Shown here one piece after another: positions 27,238 to 36,677 of a stretch of 64,000 nt of DNA (within the stretch, counting starts at the first letter, position 1; each line of letters begins with the position of its first letter). A program made the translations under genes and the position numbers. Origin of the DNA: an uncultured Coriobacteriaceae bacterium. GTDB lineage: Bacteria > Actinomycetota > Coriobacteriia > Coriobacteriales > Coriobacteriaceae. Below the pieces are notes generated by a model, which did not search any database, was not told where the DNA came from, and worked only from the letters and a program-made list of their open reading frames with translations. The DNA is taken from contig CASEER010000006.1 in the NCBI GenBank assembly GCA_949287085.1, positions 1-64,000 on the forward strand, given 5' to 3'.

Positions 27238-27352
27238 GCAACGCGAGGTTATTAACGGGGCCGGCGTCTTATTCGCGCTTGCATGCTCAAAACGTTTGGG
27301 CCATCCAAGCGTTTGAGCTTGCGCGAACGGGACGCCGGCCCTGATGCGTTGC
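27238..27352. repeat. 115-nt imperfect palindrome
   Basis: Nested arms pair in order: GCAACGC with GCGTTGC, GGGCCGGCGTC with GACGCCGGCCC, TTCGCGC with GCGCGAA, and GCTCAAA plus TTGG with CCAA plus TTTGAGC, around a GCCAT loop. It begins just after the carbamate kinase stop. It could end transcription or be a small mobile-type palindromic element. Confidence 0.75.
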
Positions 27353-27485
27353 CTGCACAGGCGGAGCATCATCTCTGCTGCATTGCCTGCACGCTGGCGG
27401 GAAAGTTGTGCTTGAGCGGCTGTGGCTGCATCGGGGCAGTAGCCGGACCACACCTAGCAGCAGTGGGAGGCTCTCATTGCTCCCT

Positions 27486-27514
27486 TTGGGTGATGGGAGG
27501 GGGTTTGGTACACT
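27486..27514 (+). promoter_or_regulatory. Promoter of the zinc-ribbon gene
   Basis: TTGGGT (27486-27491) and TACACT (27509-27514) with a 17-bp spacer, 40 bp before the start at 27554. Confidence 0.5.
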
Positions 27515-27553
27515 GAGGACGAACGGGCGATACCGGCAGGGAAGGCGGCCATT

Positions 27554-27964
27554 ATGCTTTGTCCTCATTGTGGAGCTGAATTGCCTCATAACGCGGTGTT
27601 TTGTGGATATTGCGGCAGGCCGCTGCCCACTCCGTCCGAGTCGCTCGCAGACAATGCAACGTCGGGCGCATCGATGGGTGCGCAAACCGCTGATGTCGAT
27701 GCAGCTGACGAGGTACCGACAGGAGAGAACGCGGCCCAAGCAGGGCGGTCAACGGCAACTGATGCGCAGGAAAAGCCCTCGCCCCAAGGAGAACCCTCAG
27801 ATCAGGCGGAGTCTCAGGTACAGACAGAGCCCTCAGCACAAATGGAACCTCAAGCAAAGAAGCAATTGCCTGCAACGCGCCACGTTATGGTGGGCGTTGC
27901 CATTGTCGTGGCCGCGGTGGTTATTGCGATTATTGCTGCGGTGGCAGGTTCGATGAAGGGCTGA
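27554..27964 (+). CDS. Zinc-ribbon domain membrane protein
   Basis: A 136-residue protein. The first 25 residues form a zinc ribbon (CPHCGAELPHNAVFCGYCG). A long Ser/Glu/Gln-rich stretch, probably disordered, follows, and then one C-terminal membrane helix (about 110-132) with only a few residues after it. That layout puts the ribbon in the cytoplasm with a tail anchor. Such proteins are common in Coriobacteriia and Firmicutes with no assigned function. AGGGAAGG precedes the ATG. Confidence 0.75.
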   Translation: MLCPHCGAELPHNAVFCGYCGRPLPTPSESLADNATSGASMGAQTADVDAADEVPTGENAAQAGRSTATDAQEKPSPQGEPSDQAESQVQTEPSAQMEPQAKKQLPATRHVMVGVAIVVAAVVIAIIAAVAGSMKG

Positions 27965-28071
27965 GCGAGGGATTTGCGCCGCCGCGCGTGGGGCATAATG
28001 GTACAGATTGCATGCAACGCGCGCTGCCTGGCACCATGCGCCGCCGGCACCTGCGCGCAGAAAGGTGCGTT

Positions 28072-29016
28072 ATGCCAGCTCTTATTACTCATCATCTGTT
28101 TGGCGAGGAAAGCATCAACCGGTTGCCGGCGGGCCTTATTGGAACCGAGGACGAGCGCCTTGCCTTTTTGCTTGCCAACCAGGGTCCCGATCCGTTTTTC
28201 TTTCGCGTGCGCACGCCGCACGTGGTTGAGTGCATGAGCCTTGCGCACGCCATGCATCGCTGCCGCATTTCGCAGCAGTTTACCGCGCTGCGCGACGGGG
28301 TTGCTCATCTGCAACAGTATGACGGGCATGTGGGTCGAGCGTTTGCGCTGGGTATGCTTTCGCATTATGTGCTCGACCGCAACGCGCATCCGTTTGTGTA
28401 CGCCCAGCAGTGGGGCGTGCAGGCGGTTGACCCCTCGCTCAAAGACGCGGGAAGCCAGGTGCACGCGATTATCGAAAGTGACCTGGACGTGCTCATGCTT
28501 CAGCGCAAGCGCGACGGGGCTACCACGGCGGAGTATCTGCCCAAGAATGAGCTCGTCACCACCGCGCGCATTAACAAAGTGGCGGGCACGCTCATGAGCT
28601 ATGTGGCGCGCGGGGTGTTTGACCTGGCTGTTGATGCTCCGGAGTATGCGGGCGCCGTGGCGGACATGCGGTTGGTGTACCAGCTGATCGAGCCTGCGGG
28701 TGCGCCGGTCTCGCAGCTTATCGGCCGGCTCGAGGGGGCGGTGCGCGGACACTCGCTGTTGGCGTCGCTCGCGCATCGTGTGACGGTTGAGCCGCCCGTT
28801 CGTGCTGGCAACCTGGGGCATATTGAGTGGGAGAATCCCTTTACGCGGGATATTTCAAACGAGAGCTTCCCCGAGGTCTTTGACCGTGCGCTTGATGATT
28901 ACGAGCAGGCCGCTGCGGCGTTTGTTGAAGGTGTGCCTATGGAGGAGGTCACCAAGCGCGTCAATTACTCGGGCCGTCCGCTTACCGACGATGAGGAGCT
29001 TGAGCAGGACGACTAG
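28072..29016 (+). CDS. Zinc-dependent phospholipase C family protein
   Basis: A 314-residue protein resembling the zinc-dependent phospholipase C/S1-P1 nuclease-like family. LITHHLFGEE near the N-terminus and the ALGMLSHYVLDRNAHPF block provide the expected His and Asp metal ligands. There is no signal peptide, so unlike secreted phospholipases it should be cytoplasmic, and its substrate is unknown. GAAAGGTG supports the start at 28072; upstream in-frame ATGs have no site. Confidence 0.82.
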   Translation: MPALITHHLFGEESINRLPAGLIGTEDERLAFLLANQGPDPFFFRVRTPHVVECMSLAHAMHRCRISQQFTALRDGVAHLQQYDGHVGRAFALGMLSHYVLDRNAHPFVYAQQWGVQAVDPSLKDAGSQVHAIIESDLDVLMLQRKRDGATTAEYLPKNELVTTARINKVAGTLMSYVARGVFDLAVDAPEYAGAVADMRLVYQLIEPAGAPVSQLIGRLEGAVRGHSLLASLAHRVTVEPPVRAGNLGHIEWENPFTRDISNESFPEVFDRALDDYEQAAAAFVEGVPMEEVTKRVNYSGRPLTDDEELEQDD

Positions 29017-29045
29017 GCCGTGCCGCGCTCCGTTTAGGCGTGGCA

Positions 29046-29080
29046 TGAAAAAGGGGATGCAGGTGACCCGCATCCCCTTT
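29046..29080. terminator. Bidirectional terminator between convergent genes
   Basis: AAAGGGGATGC (29050-29060) pairs perfectly with GCATCCCCTTT (29070-29080). Read on the minus strand, it is followed by a run of T, so it is the pyruvate kinase terminator; it can also serve the plus strand. Confidence 0.85.
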
Positions 29081-29101
29081 GCTGCGCCTGGTGGTGCTGG
29101 T

Positions 29102-30574
29102 TTAGTGCACCTGAGCGACGTACACCACGTTGGTGGAGCTGCGCTTGCCGTCGCCGAGGGTGGAGTCCACGGCGGTCTTGGGGTCGCCGACGGTCACAAC
29201 GGTCACGTCGCCGGCCTCAACGTAGCCGCGCTCCTTGGCGGACTCGATGGCTTTCGCGACGGTGTCGTCGACGCTGCTGCCCTGCGTAATGGCGGCGAGG
29301 TGCGGCTCAACGCCCCAGTACATGAGCATCTTCTGCACGGCCCACTGGTGACGCGAGAACGCCACGACCGGGGTGCTCGGGCGGAAGTGCGAAATCAGGC
29401 GCGCAGTGCGGCCGGTGGTGGTGGGGCAGACGATGCACTTGGCGCCCACGGTGGTGGCCATGTTCACAGCGGAGAGGCCCACGACGTTGTTGACCACGCG
29501 CGTGCTCTTGCTGCCCTCGGGAATCTTGAGCTCGGCGTGCGGGCCCAGGTACTGCTCGGTCTCGTGAGCGATGCTGGCCTGCATACGCACAGCCTCGACC
29601 GGGTACTTGCCGGCAGCGGACTCGCCGGAGAGCATCACGGCGTCGGTGCCGTCGTAGATGGCGTTCGCGACGTCGGCAACCTCGGCGCGGGTCGGGCGCG
29701 GGTTGCGAATCATGGAATCGAGCATCTGCGTAGCGGTGATGACCGGCTTGTACGCAGCGTTGCACTTCTTGATCATCTTCTTCTGGAGGTGCGGCACGAG
29801 CTCGGGCTCAATCTCGATACCCAGGTCGCCACGGGCGATCATGATACCGTCGGAGGCCTTGAGGATCTCGTCGAAGTTCTGGACGCCCAGCGCGCACTCG
29901 ATCTTGGGGAAGATGCCCACGTGCTCGCCGCCGTTCTCACGGCAAAGCTCGCGGATCTCGCGCACGGCAGCGCCGTTGCGAATAAAGGAGGCCGCGATGT
30001 AGTCGATGCCCTCCTTAAGACCAAAGAGGATGTCCTGACGGTCGCGCTCGGTGATGGCGGGCAGGCCGATCTCAACGTTGGGGAGGTTCACGCCCTTGCG
30101 CTCGCCAATCTCGCCGTCGTTCTTCACGACGCAGTGCATATCCTGACCGTCAACGCTCTCGACCACGAGCTCAACGATACCGTCGTCAATAAGAATGCGG
30201 GAGCCGGCCTCGACCTCGTTGGGGAGGTTGAGGTAGTCAAGCGAGATGTGGCTGGCGTCGCCGAGGAAGTCCTCGCCGGTGGGACGGGCGGTCACAACGA
30301 TCTTCTCGCCGGTCTTGACGGAGACCTTCTGGTGATCCTTGAGCAGGCCGGTGCGGACCTCGGGGCCCTTGGTGTCAAGCAGGATGCCGATCGTCATGTC
30401 AAGCTCGGCGGCAATGCGGCGGACGCGCTCGATGCGGTCGTGGTGCTCCTCGTACGAGCCGTGCGAGAAGTTAAAGCGAGCAACGTTCATGCCCGCCTTC
30501 ATCATCTCGCGCAGCGTCTCGTCGTTGTCGCAGGCGGGGCCCATCGTGCAGACAATTTTCGTGCGTTTATACAT
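29102..30574 (-). CDS. pyk: Pyruvate kinase
   Basis: Final ATP-making step of glycolysis, phosphoenolpyruvate to pyruvate. RTKIVCTMGPACD at the N-terminus, the LDTKGPEVRTG motif, IMIARGDLGIEIE and TATQMLDSM in the barrel are diagnostic; the C-terminal allosteric domain is complete. The 490-residue length is normal. GGAGGA precedes the ATG at 30574 on the minus strand, and TATAAT lies at 30623-30628. It is one of few minus-strand genes here. Confidence 0.96.
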   Translation of the reverse strand: MYKRTKIVCTMGPACDNDETLREMMKAGMNVARFNFSHGSYEEHHDRIERVRRIAAELDMTIGILLDTKGPEVRTGLLKDHQKVSVKTGEKIVVTARPTGEDFLGDASHISLDYLNLPNEVEAGSRILIDDGIVELVVESVDGQDMHCVVKNDGEIGERKGVNLPNVEIGLPAITERDRQDILFGLKEGIDYIAASFIRNGAAVREIRELCRENGGEHVGIFPKIECALGVQNFDEILKASDGIMIARGDLGIEIEPELVPHLQKKMIKKCNAAYKPVITATQMLDSMIRNPRPTRAEVADVANAIYDGTDAVMLSGESAAGKYPVEAVRMQASIAHETEQYLGPHAELKIPEGSKSTRVVNNVVGLSAVNMATTVGAKCIVCPTTTGRTARLISHFRPSTPVVAFSRHQWAVQKMLMYWGVEPHLAAITQGSSVDDTVAKAIESAKERGYVEAGDVTVVTVGDPKTAVDSTLGDGKRSSTNVVYVAQVH

Positions 30575-30622
30575 GCAGTCCTCCAATAACACACTGCTTT
30601 TATGGGTCTTTTGTTTGCGTGC

Positions 30623-30628
30623 ATTATA
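30623..30628 (-). promoter_or_regulatory. -10 box of pyk
   Basis: A perfect TATAAT on the minus strand, 49 bp before the start codon. No convincing -35. Confidence 0.4.
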
Positions 30629-30777
30629 AGTGAACTGATTGCAATGAGTGCCGTTTATCGGAGAAAAACAGCCGATTACCGAAACTACCCAACAAAATGG
30701 TTACAGGGTGCTTACAGAGAACGCCCACGTTATGTGCAGGGTGGCGGCGCCGGGTTTGCTTGCCCCACGCTTATCCG

Positions 30778-30800
30778 AGGGACAGTTTTTCGAGTGACAC
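30778..30800. repeat. REP-like fragment next to the truncated oxidoreductase
   Basis: Contains GGGACAGTTTTTCGAGTGAC, similar to the stretch at 3594-3612. It lies about 50 bp before the point where homology of the oxidoreductase begins. Confidence 0.35.
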
Positions 30801-30834
30801 GGCGGCCGCTCGTCCTTCGCGGTGCAAAAGTGCT

Positions 30835-32280
30835 ATGACAGTAATATCCATAATTAACCTGCGCACCGACGAGTACGGCGGCAGCTTGGAGAACCGCCTG
30901 CGGTTTGCCCGCGAGGTGGTGGAAGAGGTCAAGCGACGCTGCGGCCAGGACTTCCCCGTGGCGCTGCGCTACTCGCTGAAGTCCATGATCAAGGATTGGC
31001 GCGAGGGCGCGCTGCCGGGCGAGGAGTTTGAGGAGCGCGGCCGCGACATCGAGGAGGGGCTCGAGGCGGCGCAGCTCCTTGAGAAGTACGGTTACGATGC
31101 GCTTGACGTCGATGCCGGCTGCTACGACGCGTGGTGGTGGAACCATCCGCCTATGTATCAGAAGAAGGGTCTGTATCGCGAGTACGGCAAGCTTGTAAAA
31201 GGCGTCGTGAAGGTGCCCGTGCTGCTGGCCGGCCGCATGGACAACCCGGATATGGCAGCCGAGGCCATCGAGGCGGGCGACTGCGACATGGTGAGCCTGG
31301 GCCGTCCGCTGCTCGCCGATCCGGACATCGTGGACAAGATCCGCGCGGGACGCACGAGCGAGATCAGGCCGTGCGTCTCCTGCCAGGAGGGCTGCATGGG
31401 TCGCGTCCAGGAGTTCTCGATGATCAACTGCGCGGTCAACCCGCAGGCCGCGCGCGAGCGCGACATGGCGTACGAGCCCGTGGTGGGTGCACCCAAGCGC
31501 GTTATGGTGATTGGTGGCGGTCCCGCCGGGTGCGAAGCGGCGCGCGTGCTGGCCATTCGCGGCCACGAACCGGAGCTCTTTGAGGCAAGCGATTGCCTGG
31601 GCGGCAACCTGATTCCGGGCGGTGCTCCAAACTTTAAGGAAGACGACCGCGCACTTGCCGCATGGTACGGTGTTGAGCTGCAGAAACTCGGCGTGCCGGT
31701 GCATTTGAACCATGCCGTGACGGCCAACGAGGCACGCGACGCCGCATGGGACGCGGTCATCGTGGCGACGGGCTCCAAGCCCAAGCTGTTCTCGCTGGGC
31801 GACGACGCGCACACCTATGCCGCCGAGCAGGTGCTTATGGGCCAGAAGGACCCGGGTGCGCACACGGTGATCGTGGGCGGCGGCCTCGTTGGTTGCGAGA
31901 CGGCGCTTTGGCTTGCGCAGGCAGGCAAGCAGGTTACCATCGTTGAGGCGTTGCCAAAGATCCTTGCCGTCAACGGTCCCCTGTGCAGCGCAAACAAGGA
32001 AATGCTCGAGCGGCTTGTGCCGTTCAACGGCGTCGAGTGCGTGTGCAGCGCGCAGGCGAAGCGCTACGAGAACGGCGTGCTGACGGTCGAGACGCCCGAC
32101 GGCGTGCGCGAGCTTGCGTGCGACAGCGTGATTCTGTGCGTGGGCTACCGCGAGGAGAACGCGCTTTACGAGGAGCTCAAGTTCGACGTGGCCGACTTGT
32201 ACGAACTCGGCGACGCTAAACACGTGTCCAACATCATGTACGCCATTTGGGATGCGTTTGAGGTGGCAAACCACCTGTAG
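30835..32280 (+). pseudogene. 5'-truncated NADH:flavin oxidoreductase (2,4-dienoyl-CoA reductase / BaiCD type)
   Basis: Family members are about 640-670 residues: an FMN barrel, a 4Fe-4S site and an FAD/NAD(P) domain. Here family sequence starts abruptly at NLRTDEYGGSLENRLRF, which normally lies about 170-180 residues in, so the first half of the barrel is missing. The rest is intact: CVSCQEGCMG with a further Cys for the Fe-S cluster, VMVIGGGPAGCEAAR and VIVGGGLVGCETA for dinucleotides. There is no ribosome binding site at the only reasonable ATG (30835). Most likely non-functional, though 481 codons remain open, suggesting recent truncation. Confidence 0.8.
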
Positions 32281-32600
32281 AGCCTGAGGAGGCAAATCGC
32301 CCGCAAGCTGTGTGGGCCATCTGCAACATCTTATGGCTGTGTTCCGCTTGGCATCAGCGGATGTATTTCGCCCGTGGTAAGGCTGCCGTGGCTTTACCGC
32401 GGGCGTTGGTGTGTTCGGGGGCGCTGGCAGCTATCCGGCGACGGAAAACCAAGCTTCTTGCCCGGGCGGCTCGTCCACTCGGCTAGAATAGAAAGCTGCA
32501 TGACGAGCCCTTGCCTTCCTGGAATTATTATCGGGCGTCGTGCAGGGGAGAAAGGGGCGCGCCTGCGCCCAAAGTTCAGATGTACCAGGAGGGATACATT
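32281..32600. other. Intergenic region upstream of the P-type ATPase
   Basis: About 320 bp. A 12-pair hairpin (CGCCCG..GGTAA with TTACC..CGGGCG, 32369-32405) may end transcription of the truncated oxidoreductase. TAGAAT near 32486 could be a -10 box. No gene is supported. Confidence 0.6.
32369..32405. terminator. Hairpin after the truncated oxidoreductase
   Basis: CGCCCG T GGTAA pairs with TTACC G CGGGCG, a 12-pair stem with one T:G pair. No T-run follows, so termination is tentative. Confidence 0.5.
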
Positions 32601-35276
32601 TTGAAGGAATACCTTGCATCGGCTGAGGACGTGCTACGCGAGCAGTCCACCAGCGAGGACGCAGGTCTAACAACTGCCGAGGCGCAAGCACGCCTGCAGA
32701 AGTTTGGCCCCAACAAACTTAAGGAAGAGGAGAAGACACCGCTGTGGATTCGCTTCTTCCAGCAGATGGCCGACCCGATGGTCATCATGCTCATCGTCGC
32801 GGCCGTGATCTCGGCGGTGACCGGCATGATTCAGGGCGAGTCCGAGTGGGCCGACGTCGTCATCATCATGGCAGTCGTTATCATCAACTCGGCGCTCGGC
32901 GTCATCCAGGAGGCCAAGAGCGAGGAGGCGCTCGCCGCGCTGCAGGAGATGAGTGCCGCTCAGTCCAAGGTTATCCGTGACGGCAAGCTCACCGCGCTGC
33001 ACTCCAGCGAGCTCGTGCCCGGCGACGTGGTGCTGCTTGAGGCCGGCGACGCCGTGCCGGCGGACTGCCGCATCCTCGAGAGCGCGTCCATGAAGATCGA
33101 GGAGGCCGCGCTTACCGGCGAGTCGGTGCCGGTCGAGAAGCATACCGAGGCTATCGCGCTCGGCGACGCGGACGACGTGCCGCTCGGCGATCGCAAGAAC
33201 ATGTGCTACATGGGCTCCACCGTGGTCTATGGTCGTGGTAAGGCCGTGGTGTGTGGAACCGGCATGAATACCGAGATGGGCAAGATCGCCGGCGCCCTGA
33301 ACGACGCAAAGGAAGAGCTCACCCCGCTCCAGGTCAAGCTCGCCGAGCTCTCCAAGATCCTCACCATCATGGTGATCGTGATCTGCGTGGTCATCTTTGC
33401 GGTTGATTTGCTGCGCAGCGGCATTGGCAATGTGGCCGAGGAGCCGCAGATGCTGCTCGATACCTTTATGGTTGCCGTGTCGCTTGCCGTGGCCGCCATT
33501 CCTGAGGGCCTCGTGGCCGTGGTGACCATCGTGCTTTCCATCGGCGTGACCAAGATGGCAAAGCGTCAGGCCATTATCCGCAACCTCAGCGCGGTCGAGA
33601 CGCTCGGCTGCACGCAGGTGATCTGCTCCGATAAGACGGGCACCCTTACCCAGAACAAGATGACCGTGGTGAACCACGAGCTCGCGGCTCCCGAGGAGAA
33701 GCTTCTGGCCGGCATGGCCGTGTGCTCCGATGCCAAGTGGGACGAAGAGGCCGGCGAGGCCGTGGGCGAGCCCACCGAGTGCGCGCTCGTTAACGATGCC
33801 GCCAAAGCCGGCATGAAGGGCCTGGACGAGGAGCACCCGCGCGTGGGCGAGGCGCCGTTTGACTCGGGCCGCAAGATGATGTCCGTGGTGGTTGAGGAGG
33901 CCGACGGCAACTTCGAGCAGTACACCAAGGGCGCGCCCGACGTGGTTGTGGGCCTGTGCACGCACGTGTATGACGGCGAGCAGGTTGTTCCTATGACCGA
34001 CGAGCGCCGCCAGCAAATCTTGGCTGCCAACAAGCACATGGCCGACCAGGCGCTCCGCGTGCTCGCGCTTGCCAGCCGCACGTACACCAAGAAGCCGACG
34101 GATTATTCGGCCGAGGTGCTTGAGCAGGACCTTACCTTCTGCGGTCTGTCCGGCATGATTGACCCCGAGCGTCCTGAGGTCGCTCCGGCCATTGCCGAGG
34201 CCCATGGCGCCGGCATCCGCACCGTCATGATTACGGGCGACCATATTGACACCGCCGTGGCCATCGCCAAGAACCTGGGCATCGTGAAGGATCGCAGCGA
34301 GGCCATTACGGGTGCCGAGATCGATAAGATGTCTGACGAGGAGCTCGACCAGAACATCGAGAAGTACGGCGTGTACGCGCGCGTGCAGCCCGAGCATAAG
34401 ACGCGCATCGTCGAGGCATGGAAGTCTAAGAACAAGATTGTTGCCATGACCGGCGACGGCGTGAACGACGCCCCGTCCATCAAGCATGCCAACATCGGCA
34501 TTGGCATGGGCATCACCGGCACCGATGTCACCAAGAACGTGGCCGACATGGTGCTTGCCGACGACAACTTTGCCACCATCATCAATGCGTGCGAAGAGGG
34601 CCGTCGCATTTACGACAACATCCGCAAGGTCATTCAGTTCCTGCTGTCTGCAAACCTTGCCGAGGTGTTCTCGGTCTTTGCGGCAACGCTCATTGGCTTC
34701 ACCCTGTTCCAGCCCATTCAGCTGCTGTGGGTGAACTTGGTGACCGACTGCTTCCCGGCGCTCGCGCTTGGTATGGAAGAGGCCGAGGGCGACGTGATGA
34801 AGCGCAAACCGCGTAACGCCACCGACGGCGTGTTCGCGGGGCACATGGGCTTCGACACCGTGATCCAGGGCCTCATCATCACCGTGCTCGTGCTCGCGAG
34901 CTTCTTTGCCGGCGTGTACTTTGACCTGGGCTACATCAACGTGGCCGACATGATTGCCGGCACCGCCGACGAAGAGGGCGTCATGATGGCGTTCATCACG
35001 CTCAACATGGTCGAGATCTTCCATTGCTTCAACATGCGCAGCCGTCGCGCTTCGATCTTCCATATGAAGAAGCAGAACAAGTGGCTGTGGGGCGCGGCGA
35101 TTCTCGCGCTCATCCTCACGCTTGTTGTGGTTGAGTTTGACCCGCTGGCCGAGATCTTCTTTGGCGTGACGGCGCTCGAGCCGCGCGGCATGATTACCGC
35201 GTTGGTGCTGGGCTTCCTGATCATCCCGCTGGTGGAGATCTACAAGGCCATCATGCGCGCGGTCGAGAAGGAGTAG
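32601..35276 (+). CDS. Calcium-type P-type ATPase (P2)
   Basis: ATP-driven cation exporter of the SERCA/LMCA1-like class. Order: an N-terminal domain, two helices, the actuator motif TGESVPVEK, AAIPEGL in helix 4, phosphorylation site ICSDKTGTLTQNKM, TGDGVND hinge, and WVNLVTD in helix 6, with four further helices. From TTG at 32601 the protein is 891 residues, normal for the class; AGGAGG sits nine bases before it, while the ATG at 32580 would place that site inside the gene. Calcium is the likely substrate by family, but manganese cannot be excluded. Confidence 0.93.
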   Translation: MKEYLASAEDVLREQSTSEDAGLTTAEAQARLQKFGPNKLKEEEKTPLWIRFFQQMADPMVIMLIVAAVISAVTGMIQGESEWADVVIIMAVVIINSALGVIQEAKSEEALAALQEMSAAQSKVIRDGKLTALHSSELVPGDVVLLEAGDAVPADCRILESASMKIEEAALTGESVPVEKHTEAIALGDADDVPLGDRKNMCYMGSTVVYGRGKAVVCGTGMNTEMGKIAGALNDAKEELTPLQVKLAELSKILTIMVIVICVVIFAVDLLRSGIGNVAEEPQMLLDTFMVAVSLAVAAIPEGLVAVVTIVLSIGVTKMAKRQAIIRNLSAVETLGCTQVICSDKTGTLTQNKMTVVNHELAAPEEKLLAGMAVCSDAKWDEEAGEAVGEPTECALVNDAAKAGMKGLDEEHPRVGEAPFDSGRKMMSVVVEEADGNFEQYTKGAPDVVVGLCTHVYDGEQVVPMTDERRQQILAANKHMADQALRVLALASRTYTKKPTDYSAEVLEQDLTFCGLSGMIDPERPEVAPAIAEAHGAGIRTVMITGDHIDTAVAIAKNLGIVKDRSEAITGAEIDKMSDEELDQNIEKYGVYARVQPEHKTRIVEAWKSKNKIVAMTGDGVNDAPSIKHANIGIGMGITGTDVTKNVADMVLADDNFATIINACEEGRRIYDNIRKVIQFLLSANLAEVFSVFAATLIGFTLFQPIQLLWVNLVTDCFPALALGMEEAEGDVMKRKPRNATDGVFAGHMGFDTVIQGLIITVLVLASFFAGVYFDLGYINVADMIAGTADEEGVMMAFITLNMVEIFHCFNMRSRRASIFHMKKQNKWLWGAAILALILTLVVVEFDPLAEIFFGVTALEPRGMITALVLGFLIIPLVEIYKAIMRAVEKE

Positions 35277-35369
35277 CGCGTAGCAGCGCGTTTGCCAGTA
35301 CGTCTGCTGAGTGGCCCCGGCGGTTTCCTGGGCGTGGCAGCTGCGGTTTGGGATTCAAACCATGCGGCC

Positions 35370-35397
35370 ACGGCTCCGGAGCCGTCGGGGCTGTTTT
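35370..35397 (+). terminator. Terminator candidate after the P-type ATPase
   Basis: ACGGCTCCGGAGCCGT is a perfect 16-bp palindrome (35370-35385), followed by CGGGGCTGTTTTG with four T. Confidence 0.5.
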
Positions 35398-35481
35398 GTA
35401 CGGCGCGGGTGCAGCCTCCGCGTTAGCTGCTCTTGATGCTTATCGGATTTCACGTGCTATAACACCCGGTTGCCATTGCGC

Positions 35482-35490
35482 TGCTATAAT
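35482..35490 (+). promoter_or_regulatory. Extended -10 promoter of rsgA
   Basis: TGCTATAAT is a perfect TATAAT with an extended TG, about 30 bp before the rsgA start. Confidence 0.5.
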
Positions 35491-35519
35491 CTCCGCCAGA
35501 TGGTTGATGGAGGTTCCGC

Positions 35520-36677
35520 ATGGCAAAACGGGCACGAAACAAGGCGGGGCGCAGCGGGCGCAAGCGCGCGGCGGCTCAACTTGACGCGGAGCAGATAAGC
35601 TCGGCATTGCCCAAAATTGATGCGCTGGAAGACGTTCCGTCCTTTGGCGACCTGCGCATTGACGATGAGCAGCGTGCGGCGTTTGCGGACTTTTGCGCTC
35701 AGGCAGATGCGCCCGAAGAAATGCAGGTGGGCTGCGTGGTGCGGCTTGACCGCGGGTTCCCGCTGGTAGTGACCGAGGAACTTAAACTCCGGGCCGAGCA
35801 TGCCGTGGGATTTGCTAAGCAAGATAAAGAAAAGAGCGATGGCCTGCTGCCCGCAGTGGGCGACTGGGTAGCGCTGCGGCTGGCGCCGGGTCACGATATG
35901 GGCGTGATTGAGCGCGTGCTGCCGCGGCGGACCGTCTTTGAGCGCTGGCGTGGCAAAAACCGCGGCGAGCGCCAGGTGCTGTGCGTCAATGTGGACACGA
36001 TCTTGATCGTGCAGCCGCTGGGCGCGGGCGAGGTGCTGCTGGGTCGCATCGCGCGCTCGCTGGTGCTGGCGGCAGACTGCGGGGCGACGCCGGTGGTGGT
36101 GCTGACCAAGGCCGATCGGTGTGCGGACAACGAGCGAACGACGCAGCTTGCGCGCGTGCTTAGGCTGGTTGGTGCAGGGGTGCGCGTGCTTGTGACGTCG
36201 TCAGCTACGGGCGAAGGCTTGGACGAGGTTCGCGCCTGTGTGCCGGAGGGCACATGCGCCATGATTTTGGGAGAGTCGGGTGCCGGCAAGTCGACCCTGC
36301 TCAACGCCCTGTTGGGGCACGATGCGCTGGAAACGGGGGCAGTGCGCGCACGTGATGACGCAGGGCGGCACACCACGGTGGCACGCATGATGGTTAAGCT
36401 GCCGGGCGCGTGCGGCGTGATTGCCGATGCGCCGGGGTTGCGGAGTCTGCCGCTTGTAGGGCATGAGCGGGGGCTGGCGCGTACGTTTCCCGAGGTTGTT
36501 GATGCTGCGCGCGGTTGCCGGTTTAACGACTGCACGCATACGCATGAACCGGGGTGCATGGTGCGCGCAGCGGTTGAGGCGGGCGAGATTGACGAGCTGC
36601 GTCTTGAGGTGTTTAACAGCCTGGCATCCGAAATGCGAGTCAGCGCGCAAAGCCTCGATCCCGACATTCACCTGTAG
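35520..36677 (+). CDS. rsgA: Ribosome small subunit-dependent GTPase A
   Basis: Circularly permuted GTPase helping late 30S assembly. An N-terminal OB domain follows a basic tail (MAKRARNKAGRSGRKR). The permuted order is seen: TKAD (G4) comes before GESGAGKSTLLNALLG (G1) and DAPGLRSLPL (G3). The C-terminal zinc site is present as CRFNDCTHTHEPGC. At 385 residues it is longer than usual because of N-terminal additions. TGGAGG precedes the ATG. Confidence 0.94.
   Translation: MAKRARNKAGRSGRKRAAAQLDAEQISSALPKIDALEDVPSFGDLRIDDEQRAAFADFCAQADAPEEMQVGCVVRLDRGFPLVVTEELKLRAEHAVGFAKQDKEKSDGLLPAVGDWVALRLAPGHDMGVIERVLPRRTVFERWRGKNRGERQVLCVNVDTILIVQPLGAGEVLLGRIARSLVLAADCGATPVVVLTKADRCADNERTTQLARVLRLVGAGVRVLVTSSATGEGLDEVRACVPEGTCAMILGESGAGKSTLLNALLGHDALETGAVRARDDAGRHTTVARMMVKLPGACGVIADAPGLRSLPLVGHERGLARTFPEVVDAARGCRFNDCTHTHEPGCMVRAAVEAGEIDELRLEVFNSLASEMRVSAQSLDPDIHL

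Larger units (their letters stand above)
27236..27553. other. Intergenic region between carbamate kinase and zinc-ribbon gene
   Basis: About 320 bp without a gene. Its left third is a 115-nt imperfect palindrome (27238-27352). Its right end has a promoter, TTGGGT and TACACT 17 bp apart (27486-27514). Confidence 0.7.

Noticed and set aside
28787..30589. A 600-codon open frame on the plus strand opposite pyruvate kinase.
   Set aside because: Antisense shadow; the minus strand encodes a full pyruvate kinase with binding site and -10 box.
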